Assembly: GCF_007860105.1 (NCBI RefSeq)
Contig: NZ_SJPU01000003.1
Coordinates: forward strand, 806,001-870,000
Reading direction: 5' to 3'
DNA length: 64,000 nt
Origin: Allorhodopirellula heiligendammensis
Lineage (GTDB): Bacteria > Planctomycetota > Planctomycetia > Pirellulales > Pirellulaceae
This document shows, piece after piece, positions 35,420-44,052 of the stretch (the stretch's first letter is position 1; each line of letters starts with the position of its first letter). Position numbers and translations under genes: made by a program. Below the pieces are notes generated by a model. The model did not search any database, was not told the DNA's origin, and saw only the letters and a list, made by a program, of their open reading frames with translations.

Positions 35420-36256
35420 ATGTCATACACCGCTACGGTCTTCAATATAATGATCGCTTCGCCAGGCGATGTTCAAAGTGAACGCAATATAGTGCGCGAA
35501 GTTGTACACGAATGGAACGCAACACATGCTCAATCGCGAAATGCCGTTCTGTTGCCAGTAGGCTGGGAAACACATTCAACACCTTTGATGGGCGCTGAAC
35601 CACAGGCGATAATCAACTGGCAGGTTCTTGAGCAAAGCGATTTGCTTATCGCCGTTTTCTGGACACGGTTAGGAACTCCAACTGCCAGTGCAAGCAGTGG
35701 AACTGTAGAAGAAATAGACAAACATATTGCGGCTGGAAAACCAGCCATGATCTATTTTTCCAGTGCACCTGTTGCACTCGATAGCGTCGATCGCGACCAA
35801 TATGATGCGCTTACTGCATTCAAGAAATCGTGTCAAACGAAGGGACTTTACGAAACTTACGAATCACCGACACAGTTTCACGATAAAGTCCGGCGACAAC
35901 TTTCCCAAACCTTGAACTCTAATCCTTACTTTACAAATCTCTTGTCGCCTTCTTCCGAAGGCACAATGACAGGTGCTGCGACCCCTATTGTTCCCGAACT
36001 TTCACGAGAGGCCTCGGAACTACTTAAATCTGCCGTTGCCTCCGGTGGAGATATTATGGTTCTCGCTTTTTTGGGCGGGTCAGCTGTTCAGGCCGGTGGT
36101 CGCAATTTCGTAGAGCCCGGCAATCCAAGATCACGAGCGATTTGGGAAGGAGCGGTTGACGAACTGGAACGAAAGGGATTTGCTCAATCTTCAGATCCGA
36201 AACGGCAGGTTTTCAGAGTGACCCGCGAGGGATACGATGCGGCAGACTTGATCTGA
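35420..36256 (+). CDS. DUF4062/TIR-like protein with C-terminal winged helix
   Basis: A 278-residue cytoplasmic protein. Residues 1-165 begin FNIMIASPGDVQSERNIVRE and include LPVGWETHSTPLMG, QAIINWQVLEQSDLLIAVFW and GTVEEIDKHIAAGKPAMIYF. This is the layout of the DUF4062-type Rossmann-like domain, found at the N-termini of NTPases and conflict/defence proteins. The last ~60 residues (AIWEGAVDELERKGFAQSS then FRVTREGYDAADLI) look like a winged helix. Base composition falls to roughly 45-50% GC in the lines I counted, below that of the core genes around it, which suggests recent transfer. No NTPase or nuclease module is fused. A defence or signalling role is inference from the family; the domain match is by eye. 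Confidence 0.6.
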   Translation: MSYTATVFNIMIASPGDVQSERNIVREVVHEWNATHAQSRNAVLLPVGWETHSTPLMGAEPQAIINWQVLEQSDLLIAVFWTRLGTPTASASSGTVEEIDKHIAAGKPAMIYFSSAPVALDSVDRDQYDALTAFKKSCQTKGLYETYESPTQFHDKVRRQLSQTLNSNPYFTNLLSPSSEGTMTGAATPIVPELSREASELLKSAVASGGDIMVLAFLGGSAVQAGGRNFVEPGNPRSRAIWEGAVDELERKGFAQSSDPKRQVFRVTREGYDAADLI

Positions 36257-36374
36257 ATCGCAACGGGAACGGATAACTATCCCGATGCACGGGAGCGGGC
36301 CAGTGACCGGATTGGCCGTTAGAGACTTTTTCACCGCCCGCCCCGTGATCGGCGGTGTTCTGCCACTGAATCAT

Positions 36375-36863
36375 ATGACTGAACACGACCCATTCAACGA
36401 ACCGGAGATCGCCCATCCTCGCGCACGCGAACTGATGCGTGAGCCATTGTTCTGGGACTGCGTTGACGAGGGTGCGCCGTTTGGGAGTGACGAGGGCAGC
36501 GACGCTTACTATGAATGGCGAAATTGGCGATCCGAGAATCCGGATGCTCCTCTTACCGACTGCTTCGATTGGATTCTCGATGGGAATCTCGATGCCTACA
36601 ATGAAACTCTGGCATCGGACGCCCAGATCGAGATTGACTTGGCTAATCCGGATGATGCGTTTCTCAGCGACCAATTCGATATGTTCACATTGGACACGAC
36701 AATCATCGCAACTGGGCTTGGACAATTGATGGACGAGGGAAGGATCGACGAGGACGCAAAACCATTCATTTACGTGGCAATTAAACGGCAACGTAATCCT
36801 AAGGCTGGCCACTACGATTCAACAACGCTTGATGCCATTGCTCGCGTGGTGGACGAATCATGA
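36375..36863 (+). CDS. Acidic uncharacterised protein
   Basis: A 162-residue, strongly acidic protein starting at the ATG at 36375 (the open frame to 36285 adds an implausible extension). Features are LMREPLFWDCVDEGAPFG, DAYYEWRNWRSENPDAPLT and ANPDDAFLSDQFDMFTLDTT. No motif is recognised. Its size, acidity and position after the DUF4062/TIR-like gene are reminiscent of immunity or partner proteins, but nothing in the sequence establishes this. Confidence 0.5.
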   Translation: MTEHDPFNEPEIAHPRARELMREPLFWDCVDEGAPFGSDEGSDAYYEWRNWRSENPDAPLTDCFDWILDGNLDAYNETLASDAQIEIDLANPDDAFLSDQFDMFTLDTTIIATGLGQLMDEGRIDEDAKPFIYVAIKRQRNPKAGHYDSTTLDAIARVVDES

Positions 36864-37270
36864 CCCAACCAAACGTGGCAGAACCAATGAGGATTTGACT
36901 TCGCGTAAACGCGACGGTTGAGTCACTTTCTGATTCGATTTACTTCGTTCGTCGCAGGCGGAATTGCGAATGCCTAGCCGAAGCTCAAGTCCTTTGTTCA
37001 GGAAGCCCGGTGTTTACCCAGCGCCCCTTGAACTTTGCTTCCACGCGGACAGCCCAGGTGCAGGCGGTGGTGCGGTTTGCGAGTTCCGTGCGACGGATGA
37101 CGACACCAATAATCGCCTCCCGTCTGCTTTGCAGATCGGTGATCGTCGGTTTGTTCCTTGATATTTGCGCTCCTGTGACGCCTTCGGATGTGATTGGCGC
37201 ATCGCTTCATCGATCGCCCTCCCGCAGACGTTTCGATTCTCGCGGTCTTGTCAACTCGATGCCACATCGC

Positions 37271-37658
37271 TTACCCGCTGTCGTAGAAGGTCTGTCCGTG
37301 TTCGGGTCGAACGCCCATCGAACCGAGTGAGCGGTAGGTCACTTCGGTCACCCGCATCTCGCCGCCACAATCGATGCACTTCATCGGTGCCGTCAACTTC
37401 TCAGGCTGCGGCGCGTAGCCGCTGGCTAGCCAGAACGTCCAGCCCAACAGGATCCATGCGAGCCGCTTCACTTCGTCAACCGAGATCTTGCTGTTTCCGC
37501 TCATCCAACTTCACTCCGCCACCAGGAACGACGCAGTGAATGTGTGGATGATAGACCGCTGGATCACGGCCCCAATTATGCAGGACTCCGAAGGAGCCAA
37601 AATGGTTCATCCGACGGAAGCGTACTCCGTGGTGACTGGGGCCATCTAATTGGTCCAT
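37271..37658 (-). pseudogene. IS91-type (HUH) transposase remnant
   Basis: Reading 37658 to 37476, one frame gives GVLHNWGRDPAVYHPHIHCV, then VPGGGVKLDERKQ, the HUH nuclease core of IS91/IS801-type transposases with the His pair of HPHIH. A second frame (37504-37271) continues with GYAPQPEKLTAPMKCIDCGG and a zinc-ribbon-like CxxC, as in C-terminal parts of these enzymes. The region between the two and the catalytic tyrosines are lost, so it is a decayed, frameshifted copy. Repeat copy B begins 20 bp from its 5' edge. Confidence 0.75.
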
Positions 37659-37677
37659 CCGAGATTGTCGTGGGTAA

Positions 37678-37975
37678 ATCCAGCATGTTGGAGTTTAGAG
37701 GCATGGCGGTGGCGTCCGAAATGAGCGATGCCGTCCCAGGATAAATGCCGACGGCGGACGCATCCGCCGCCAGCCGAAGGCACCTTTCGGCTCACCCCGA
37801 CCGAGATATTCCTCGGCAAGTTGCTTCCCAGCAGAGCTTGCTTCCGCCTCTCCCGGCAAAACGATCCTACCACCGTTGTATCAGCCTGACAAAGATTTCG
37901 GACGCCACCGACATGCCTTGAAAATCCCGCACACCTGGCTCACCGCTGCGAAACCCACGATAAACCCGGATGGAC
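37678..37975 (+). repeat. Structured interspersed repeat, copy B
   Basis: The left box CCAGCATGTTGGA plus GTTTAGAGGC lies at 37678-37702, and the right 139 bp (37837-37975) match copy A at about 81%. The middle has a different sequence but is again a run of hairpins: GGCGGA/TCCGCC (37753-37768), AGCCGAA/TTCGGCT (37772-37792) and CCGAG/CTCGG (37801-37816). The remaining DNA of 36864-38331 holds only the IS91 scar and nothing I can call a gene. Confidence 0.75.
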
Positions 37976-38331
37976 CCTTTTTTCAGGCATGACTCAGGTG
38001 TTCGATCATTTTATGTAAGAACGCCCTCGGCGAACTGGAATCCGCCGGGGACCGGCCACGCTATTCGAGCATGACGCCATTTGTCCCGGCAGTGCGCGTC
38101 GAGGGTCAATGGAATTCACGTGCAAATCATCGTTGGGCACTTGCGTTATCCGTCGCGAGCTGCCGGCGCAAGGTTCCGTTGGATGAGCCCCGAAAGTGAC
38201 GCTTTTGAAACGGTCCCGCCGTCCTGACCAGATCACCAGCCCCCCGGGCCTGGAAATTCACTGCCAAATCGCTAGTCTCATGCCTATTCTGTTTTTTGGC
38301 TGTGACGGTTTATTTTGGGAGACGACGCGAC

Positions 38332-39453
38332 GTGGGGATATTCATAGGAGTGGATGTGGGCGGAACGACGTCCACGGTGTGTTTGGGTGATGCCAAGGGT
38401 CGCTTGCTTGAAATCACACCACAGTTTGCCACCCGCAGTGACGAGGGGCCTGCGGCGACCATCGCTGACATTGCGGCCGAGATCGTGCGTGCGCTCGGGG
38501 CCCATCGCCGACAGCTCCAGGACGTGAAAATGGTGACGATTGCGACGCCTGGGCCCGCAACGAGTGAAGGCGTCTTGCTGTCCACGCCGAACCTAAAGCA
38601 CGCCGACTGGAACAATTGTCCGGTGCGAGAGTTGCTCGAAACAAAACTGCGTGCTGAGGCTCGTCAGGATCCCCGAGTGGATGCGACGATCGATGAACTC
38701 GCTGTACGGTATCTCGGCGATGGCCAGGCGGCGGCGCTGGGGGAATTCGCGGTCCGCCGGGGTGACATTCAAATTCGTCCTGAGTTGGCTTCGAAATACA
38801 ATATTCAAATTCAAAGTCCGGAGCCCGAGCTAAACTCGCTATTCATGGTGGCCGTGGGCACGGGCCTCGGTGGTGGTGAGGTTCGGAATCGCGAAGCGGT
38901 TCGTGGTAGCGAGGGCCGCGCCGGTCATGCTGGGCACTTGATGTTGCCGGCCGATGCGTTCCGTTATCCCCATGACCAAGAATTGCAAGTTGGCAATGCA
39001 TTTTGTACCGTGGAATCCGCTGTCTCCCTGACCGCGTTGACCCATCAACTCGGTTATCGCCTGGAACTCGAACAGTGGAAGGATCACGCGCTGCACCAGG
39101 TGGCCGGGACCTCGAAGGATCGCGCTAAAAAGCTCCGTGAGTTGGCGGCAGCCGGCGACGAACTGGCATTGGAACTGTTTGATGATCAAGCGACGGCGCT
39201 GGGCATCGCTTTGTTGATGATCCAGTACATCGGTGATTATGACGAACTCGTTATCGGCGGCGGTGTGTGCGATATGACGCCGAAGATGCGCGACCGTTAT
39301 CTCGCGACCGTCAAGGCTGCGTTTTTCCAGCGAGCGTTGAACGGATTTCGCAGTTTTGACTCAATCACGTTTTCGCATTGTGGCGATCAGGCGTCAGTCA
39401 TCGGGGCGTACGTCGACGCCTTGGTGCAGACAGGCGCAGGCTCGTGCGTGTGA
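38332..39453 (+). CDS. ROK-family sugar kinase
   Basis: A 373-residue kinase of the ROK family. The phosphate loop VGIFIGVDVGGTTSTVCLGD is at the N-terminus, GDGQAAALGEFA contains the predicted catalytic Asp, and VAVGTGLGGGEV and GRAGHAGHLMLP are the ATP-binding and GHA elements. The zinc motif CxCGxxGCxE usual in ROK proteins is reduced to FCTVESAVS, with only one Cys, so zinc binding is unlikely. The GTG at 38332 follows a GGGAGA ribosome-binding site (38317-38322); a TTG at 38296 would also be open. Substrate (glucose, fructose or an amino sugar) cannot be told. It converges on the next gene, 13 bp away. Confidence 0.85.
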   Translation: MGIFIGVDVGGTTSTVCLGDAKGRLLEITPQFATRSDEGPAATIADIAAEIVRALGAHRRQLQDVKMVTIATPGPATSEGVLLSTPNLKHADWNNCPVRELLETKLRAEARQDPRVDATIDELAVRYLGDGQAAALGEFAVRRGDIQIRPELASKYNIQIQSPEPELNSLFMVAVGTGLGGGEVRNREAVRGSEGRAGHAGHLMLPADAFRYPHDQELQVGNAFCTVESAVSLTALTHQLGYRLELEQWKDHALHQVAGTSKDRAKKLRELAAAGDELALELFDDQATALGIALLMIQYIGDYDELVIGGGVCDMTPKMRDRYLATVKAAFFQRALNGFRSFDSITFSHCGDQASVIGAYVDALVQTGAGSCV

Positions 39454-39466
39454 ACAGCGGCCGGGC

Positions 39467-40384
39467 TCATTCGATTTGGAGAAATGCGACGATGTGCTGA
39501 TCATCGACAAGATGGTCAGTATCTCGCAGCATTTGGCGGCCTAAACCAAACGTGGGCTCGCTCTCGGAGGGCTGAACCACGGGCGCAATGACGAGCGTGG
39601 CTCCCGGTTGGGCCGCCCAAGTTAGATTCAGCTCACTGAGCTCCCACCGATCGCGACCCGCTTGGATGCGCACAGCAGTGTCGCTGCTGATGAATTTTTG
39701 ATGGACGGCACCGTGCTGGATTTCGGGACGAATCTGTATTTTCGATTGTCCGTGTCGAGGTCCTTTCTCAGCCGTCAGGGCAAGGAGCAGTTGAGGCGCA
39801 TCGAGATCGCGACCCATCAAGCCTCCGGTGTCCTGGAATAGCACAGTTTCAGTATCGCCAAGTGCTGGGGCCAACGGCAGTTCATGTCGTCGGGTGGGAC
39901 GCAGCGGGATGACCTTACGTCCATCGGGCTGGCCGCCGAGAATCTTTGCGCCGGCAAAGAGCTCATTGACCGGGTCGAGTTGGGCGTCGCCATCCAATCC
40001 CGTGGGATTCGCTCCAGCGGTTTCGGTCTGATTGAGCACGCCGATCCGTAGACCGTTGGTCAGCCATGCTTGACGAACTCGCGCGTCGAATACGGTTTCA
40101 TCAATGCTCCGCCACATCGATTCGCCCAGCTCCGAGGAGGGCACATGGCGAAACTCGACAGCCAACGAGACGGAGTCGCGGGATTGATGGGTGAGCGTAG
40201 AACTATTGTGTGTTGCCGCGATCGGCTGCTGATCGGCCTCATCGGATGGTTCGCTGGATCCTGGTAGGAACGCCGATTCCGACCATGCGCCGGAACTCCA
40301 GATCGAGCAGCCGCTGCCTGCCGACACAATGAACCAGACCGCGATGAGCCCGAGGAATTGCATTTCGAACGTCGAAGATTTCAT
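39467..40384 (-). CDS. Lipoprotein of unknown function
   Basis: A 305-residue lipoprotein with signal LGLIAVWFIVSAGSGC and a Ser/Pro-rich linker (residues ~35-70). The mature domain has VEFRHVPSSELGESMWRSID, QAWLTNGLRIGVLNQTE, LFQDTGGLMGRDLDAPQLLL and LNLTWAAQPGATLVIAPVVQ. I recognise no enzyme. It may be a planctomycete-specific envelope protein. The gene lies between a ROK kinase and a DJ-1-type protein gene, with no visible link to either. Confidence 0.72.
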   Translation of the reverse strand: MKSSTFEMQFLGLIAVWFIVSAGSGCSIWSSGAWSESAFLPGSSEPSDEADQQPIAATHNSSTLTHQSRDSVSLAVEFRHVPSSELGESMWRSIDETVFDARVRQAWLTNGLRIGVLNQTETAGANPTGLDGDAQLDPVNELFAGAKILGGQPDGRKVIPLRPTRRHELPLAPALGDTETVLFQDTGGLMGRDLDAPQLLLALTAEKGPRHGQSKIQIRPEIQHGAVHQKFISSDTAVRIQAGRDRWELSELNLTWAAQPGATLVIAPVVQPSESEPTFGLGRQMLRDTDHLVDDQHIVAFLQIE

Positions 40385-40507
40385 CGCGGAGGGCTTCGTT
40401 GGTCGAAAAGGAGGGATGGAGGATGGAATGGGCCGTCCGGGCGTGGAGCAAACCTGGGCCCATGTGCGAGCGGATGAACCGTCTATACGAGTCCCCCTTC
40501 CCCTGTG

Positions 40508-41071
40508 TCAACGTCCAGCGGCGAGCAGGGCAAGGAATTGCGCACAAAAATCAGGTAAATCGTCCGGTCGACGGCTCGATACGTGATGGCGATCGACAAC
40601 CACGGCAGCATCCTGGAAGATCGCCCCAGCATTCACCAGATCATCTTGGATCCCCGGCGAGCCTGTGACGCGGACGCCTCGATAGACACCTGCCGAGATC
40701 GGGATCCACCCCCCGTGGCAGATCGCCGCGATCGGTTTGCCCGCGGCGTCGAATTCCCGGACCAGCCGCAGAACATCGGGATCACGTCGCAATTTATCCG
40801 GCATAAAGCCACCTGGGACGAGTAATCCGTGAAAATCATCGCTACGAACGCTCGAAATCGCGACGTCACTTTGACACGGGTACCCCAGTTTTCCCTGGTA
40901 GGTTGTCGCGGCGTTCGGCCCCGCGACGACGACGTCGGCGCCCGCTTCGATCAGCCGCAATTTGGGGTACCAGAGTTCAAGATCCTCGTAGATCTCGCCA
41001 ACAAAGGCGAGAATTCGGCAGCCTTGGAGGGTGACGGGGGATACGTGGTCAGTGGCGGGGAGGGCAGTCAT
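40508..41071 (-). CDS. DJ-1/PfpI family glutamine amidotransferase-like protein
   Basis: A 187-residue alpha/beta protein. The reactive Cys118 is in the nucleophile elbow AAICHGGWIPISAG, Glu26 or Glu29 is in FVGEIYEDLELWYP, and LLVPGGFMPDKLRRD is the conserved glycine turn. The family includes DJ-1, PfpI proteases and Hsp31-type deglycases, so protein or small-molecule deglycation or stress protection is possible but unproved. The frame is open to 41854 but that would cover the divergent tatC gene, so the ATG at 41071 is used. Confidence 0.9.
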   Translation of the reverse strand: MTALPATDHVSPVTLQGCRILAFVGEIYEDLELWYPKLRLIEAGADVVVAGPNAATTYQGKLGYPCQSDVAISSVRSDDFHGLLVPGGFMPDKLRRDPDVLRLVREFDAAGKPIAAICHGGWIPISAGVYRGVRVTGSPGIQDDLVNAGAIFQDAAVVVDRHHVSSRRPDDLPDFCAQFLALLAAGR

Positions 41072-41152
41072 GGATTGTTTTTTCAATTCGAAGACGACGG
41101 AATCGCAAAGTGATCGTGCGACTTTGCCGGAAACAGTTAAACTAGTAGATTC

Positions 41153-42340
41153 GTGAGATACAAGTCGACCTTCCTTTTTTCGATAAAGACCGCCGTGGAC
41201 GCCCTGGCTCGCCCCAAAGACGACCTGTTTGATAATTCGACCATGACTGTGCGTGAGCACCTCGAAGAGCTTCGTGGTGCACTGGTCAAAGCCATTATTT
41301 GGCTGGCGATTGGGCTGGCTTTTGGATTGATGTTCGCCAGTCAGGTGGTCCGGTATGTTCAGGAACCACTCAAGCAGGCGATTGTCAAATACAACGCTGA
41401 TCGCGATCTCGTGTTGCTCGGTTTGCCCAACCGCGACGATCCGGAAATCGAGCGTTTGCACGCCTTTTTGAGCCACAATGCTCTCGTGGCTGAGTTGGTC
41501 TATGCGTTGCCCGAACCCATCAGCAAATCCGCAGCTGCCGAATTGATGGAGACGGGCAAGGCGTTGCCTGCCGGATCGGCAAATGCCGCAGAAAAAGATG
41601 GGGAGGAACGTGATGGAGGGGTGACCGACACCGCGTCGCCGGAAGCACTCGATTCGACGCGTCGCATCTTTACGGCGGACCTGATTGCGGCAATTGGGGC
41701 GGTTCCTAATCCAGAGGTGATGGTGCCGACGATCCAATTCCGGCGGAGCGAACGGGGGGTTAGCGCGTTGAAGGTCGAAGAGACGTTCATGATTTGGTTC
41801 AAGGCTGGATTGATCGTCGGCGCTGTGCTGGCTTCCCCTATGATTTTCTATCACCTATGGAACTTCGTCGCTGCGGGTCTGCACTCTCATGAGCGACGCT
41901 ACGTCCACGTCTACCTCCCTTTCAGCGTGGCATTGTTTGTTGCCGGTGTGTCTCTCGCGTTTTTCCTGGTGTTGCAGTATGTGCTGAAGTTTTTGCTCGA
42001 TTTCAATAGCAGCATGGATGTTGAGATCGAACCGCGTCTGTCGTACTACATCAATTTCGTGCTGATGTTGCCGCTCGGATTTGGCGTCGCGTTCCAGTTG
42101 CCGTTGGTAATGTTGTTTCTGCAACGCATCGATTTGATTCAAACCCAGGACTACATTAGCAGTTGGCGAATCGCCACCCTGGTCATCTTCGTCATCTCGA
42201 TGGTCGTCACGCCTGCGGACGTCACGAGCATGATTGCATTAGCCATTCCGCTGATGTTCCTGTATTTTCTCGGGATTGTCCTGTGCACGTACATGCCGCG
42301 GGGGCGAGGAATGGGCCGTGGTGCCTATGACCCCACGTAA
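41153..42340 (+). CDS. tatC: Twin-arginine translocase subunit TatC (enlarged)
   Basis: TatC of the Sec-independent pathway for folded proteins. MTVREHLEELRGALVKAIIW, with HLEELR at residues 36-41, is the N-terminal TatC signature, followed by TM1 (46-64). The first periplasmic loop is about 150 residues (residues ~65-213) rather than the usual ~40, with a low-complexity segment (AGSANAAEKDGEERDGGVTD). TM2 onwards (FMIWFKAGLIVGAVLASPMI) is ordinary and ends VPRGRG-like (TYMPRGRGMGRG). Total 395 residues against about 250 in E. coli. The first start (GTG 41153) gives a 30-residue N-terminal part; GTG 41195 is an alternative. It is followed 2 bp later by the next gene. Confidence 0.93.
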   Translation: MRYKSTFLFSIKTAVDALARPKDDLFDNSTMTVREHLEELRGALVKAIIWLAIGLAFGLMFASQVVRYVQEPLKQAIVKYNADRDLVLLGLPNRDDPEIERLHAFLSHNALVAELVYALPEPISKSAAAELMETGKALPAGSANAAEKDGEERDGGVTDTASPEALDSTRRIFTADLIAAIGAVPNPEVMVPTIQFRRSERGVSALKVEETFMIWFKAGLIVGAVLASPMIFYHLWNFVAAGLHSHERRYVHVYLPFSVALFVAGVSLAFFLVLQYVLKFLLDFNSSMDVEIEPRLSYYINFVLMLPLGFGVAFQLPLVMLFLQRIDLIQTQDYISSWRIATLVIFVISMVVTPADVTSMIALAIPLMFLYFLGIVLCTYMPRGRGMGRGAYDPT

Positions 42341-42341
42341 G

Positions 42342-42815
42342 ATGGCGCATCGCATTCGATTACGGAAACCTTGGCAACGGTACGACGAGACGGTAAGCCG
42401 GGATGATCAACGCATGGTCGCTATTTCCCGGGCTCAAGCAACTCGCGTGGACGTGCCGGATTGTCTTGCCGACGACGATGGGCCCGCAGGTGTCGATCGC
42501 ATCCACCGGGCTGTCTATCAGCGTCAGTTTCATCGGCCCAGCGGGATCGAATTGGGCCAGCGGGTGTTGCTTGAGGTAGGCGAGGTGGTGGGGGAAATTG
42601 TTCAGATCCGCGTTAACACGTTCGCAGTCAGCGCCGTAGACGATGGCCACGCGAACCCGTCGACCGCTGGAGGGGGCTCTTCCCTACGATTGGATCTGAG
42701 CGGTCGTTTAGCGGACCACAATGAGTTGGAGATTGAGCTGGAGTCGACGCTGGATGCGGAGGGTCGGCCCCGCTTAGTCGGTGGAGTGAATTTGTGGATT
42801 CTCGAGTCCGAGTGA
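42342..42815 (+). CDS. Conserved uncharacterised protein, beta-sandwich-like
   Basis: A 157-residue protein whose ATG at 42342 follows the tatC stop with one base between them, so it is cotranscribed with tatC. Features are RIRLRKPWQRYDETVSR, ADDDGPAGVDRIHRAVYQRQ, FHRPSGIELGQRVLLEVGEV and LDLSGRLADHNELEIELEST. The pattern resembles small jelly-roll folds (galactose-binding-like) seen in planctomycete proteins, but I could not assign a family. Whether it helps TatC is unknown. Confidence 0.6.
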   Translation: MAHRIRLRKPWQRYDETVSRDDQRMVAISRAQATRVDVPDCLADDDGPAGVDRIHRAVYQRQFHRPSGIELGQRVLLEVGEVVGEIVQIRVNTFAVSAVDDGHANPSTAGGGSSLRLDLSGRLADHNELEIELESTLDAEGRPRLVGGVNLWILESE

Positions 42816-42844
42816 CTTCAGAATGCGGAATCGACAGCGCCAAA

Positions 42845-43423
42845 CTATTTGAGCTTGCCGAGCAAGTTTTCGAGCAGATCATCGCTGATCATGGACTCGA
42901 CTTGCACATCAATGGGGTCGGCTCCATCGTTGTGGGCATCCGTGGGTGGACTGCCTGCAAGCTCGGGGGCGGCAGCGGATGCCCGCTTTTTTGATTTTGG
43001 AACCTTGATCAAGGGTGGCCTGCCGTCGAGCAGCAGGTCGAGCCACGTGTCGGAGTCAAAGCAACCTGCCCGGCGTCGCCGGGCTGACGTGGCGATCCGG
43101 TGGTCTGATGACACCACACTCAGGGTCTTCGGCGCTGCATGTTGGGCGATGATTTCTTCCAGGAGATCATCCGCTTCGGGGTAGTCGACTGCAAATCGAA
43201 CGTCGATGCCTTGATACAGGTATTGCGAGGCAAGATGCGTCGGTGCGTCCTTGGCATCAAAGACCACACAGGTCCGCAGCCGGACATTTTCATCGAGATG
43301 TTCGACAAGTCGATCGAGTAAACGCTGACGCTCGACATCGAGCCAACGCCGGCTTGCTCCCCGACCCGGCGGCGCGACAGGCGCAATCACGTTATATCCG
43401 TCGATCAGTAGGACGACCGACAC
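42845..43423 (-). CDS. NYN/YacP-like RNase domain protein
   Basis: A 192-residue protein with the PIN-like NYN nuclease fold. The first strand LLIDGYNVIAPV, TCVVFDAKDAPTH, FAVDYPEADDLLEEII and LSVVSSDHRIATSARRRRA supply the acidic metal-binding residues of a YacP/Rae1-type domain. In Bacillus, the homologue Rae1 cleaves mRNA on ribosomes. The long frame continues to 43633, but its N-terminal extension is not nuclease-like; the GTG at 43423 begins the domain. The C-terminal ~40 residues are Lys/Ala-rich. It is divergent from the small membrane protein gene at 43759. Confidence 0.82.
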   Translation of the reverse strand: MSVVLLIDGYNVIAPVAPPGRGASRRWLDVERQRLLDRLVEHLDENVRLRTCVVFDAKDAPTHLASQYLYQGIDVRFAVDYPEADDLLEEIIAQHAAPKTLSVVSSDHRIATSARRRRAGCFDSDTWLDLLLDGRPPLIKVPKSKKRASAAAPELAGSPPTDAHNDGADPIDVQVESMISDDLLENLLGKLK

Positions 43424-43510
43424 GGGAAGATCTCCGGAAACGCGTAGTGAGGTGAGGGCGTTAGGATCTGAATAAACGATCCAGCCTTCATCATAGCAGT
43501 AAACCAGAGA

Positions 43511-43552
43511 ATCGCGACAACACAAATTCGGTGAGCAGAGTTGTGTCGCGAT
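43511..43552. promoter_or_regulatory. 9-bp inverted repeat in divergent intergenic region
   Basis: ATCGCGACA (43511-43519) and TGTCGCGAT (43544-43552) form an inverted repeat around a 24-nt centre, with a further CAA/TTG pair inside after a bulge. It sits in the 335-bp gap between the NYN gene and the divergent membrane protein gene at 43759. It could be an operator or a leader hairpin; no regulator is known. Confidence 0.4.
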
Positions 43553-43758
43553 GCGGTCCTGCGTCGATCTCACTGATTGAACCGCGTGCCCATTGGGAGG
43601 CGTTTCTTCAATCGATCGCGGGGCGTAATCCACGCGGTTTACCGAATCCGTCGCGGGACGATGTTCCGGCGGCGAAACGTATTGATCGTGGGGTATCGCC
43701 CGCGTGACTAAACGAAGTTGCTACTCGCCCAATCGCTCTTCCCGGATGGATCGACCCC

Positions 43759-44049
43759 ATGAAATTGAATCGCAATCGCTGCTTCCTCGTCGGTCTGCTG
43801 CTCGTTTTGCTGGGTGTTCAGTTCCGGATGATCGATTCCTTCGTGCTCAATGAGAACACGACGCGAACCTTGGCAAAGGTGAGCCGCAAGGCGGCGATCA
43901 CGCCCGAAAACTCGTTGGATAACATGATGCTTCAGGTTCATCCCAATCCAACCAAACGTATTCATCCACCACGCTGGCTCGGCTTGGCGATGATCGCCGT
44001 CGGCAGTGTGGTCAGCCTGCACGCCGTGGCGATGCCTCGCCATGAGTGA
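43759..44049 (+). CDS. Small membrane protein of unknown function
   Basis: A 96-residue protein with two transmembrane helices (CFLVGLLLVLLGVQFRMID and LGLAMIAVGSVVSLHAVAM) and a basic N-terminus. It has no known motif. It converges on the BBP7-like gene, with 3 bp between the stop codons. Confidence 0.6.
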   Translation: MKLNRNRCFLVGLLLVLLGVQFRMIDSFVLNENTTRTLAKVSRKAAITPENSLDNMMLQVHPNPTKRIHPPRWLGLAMIAVGSVVSLHAVAMPRHE

Positions 44050-44052
44050 GGG

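Noticed and set aside
37010-37330. 106-codon plus-strand frame
   Set aside because: Runs antisense into the IS91 remnant and is Arg/Ser-rich without motif.
38006-38236. 76-codon minus-strand frame between repeat B and the ROK gene
   Set aside because: No motif and no support; treated as non-coding.
40508-41854. Long DJ-1 frame extending to 41854
   Set aside because: The upstream part is antisense to tatC; the DJ-1 domain begins at the ATG at 41071.
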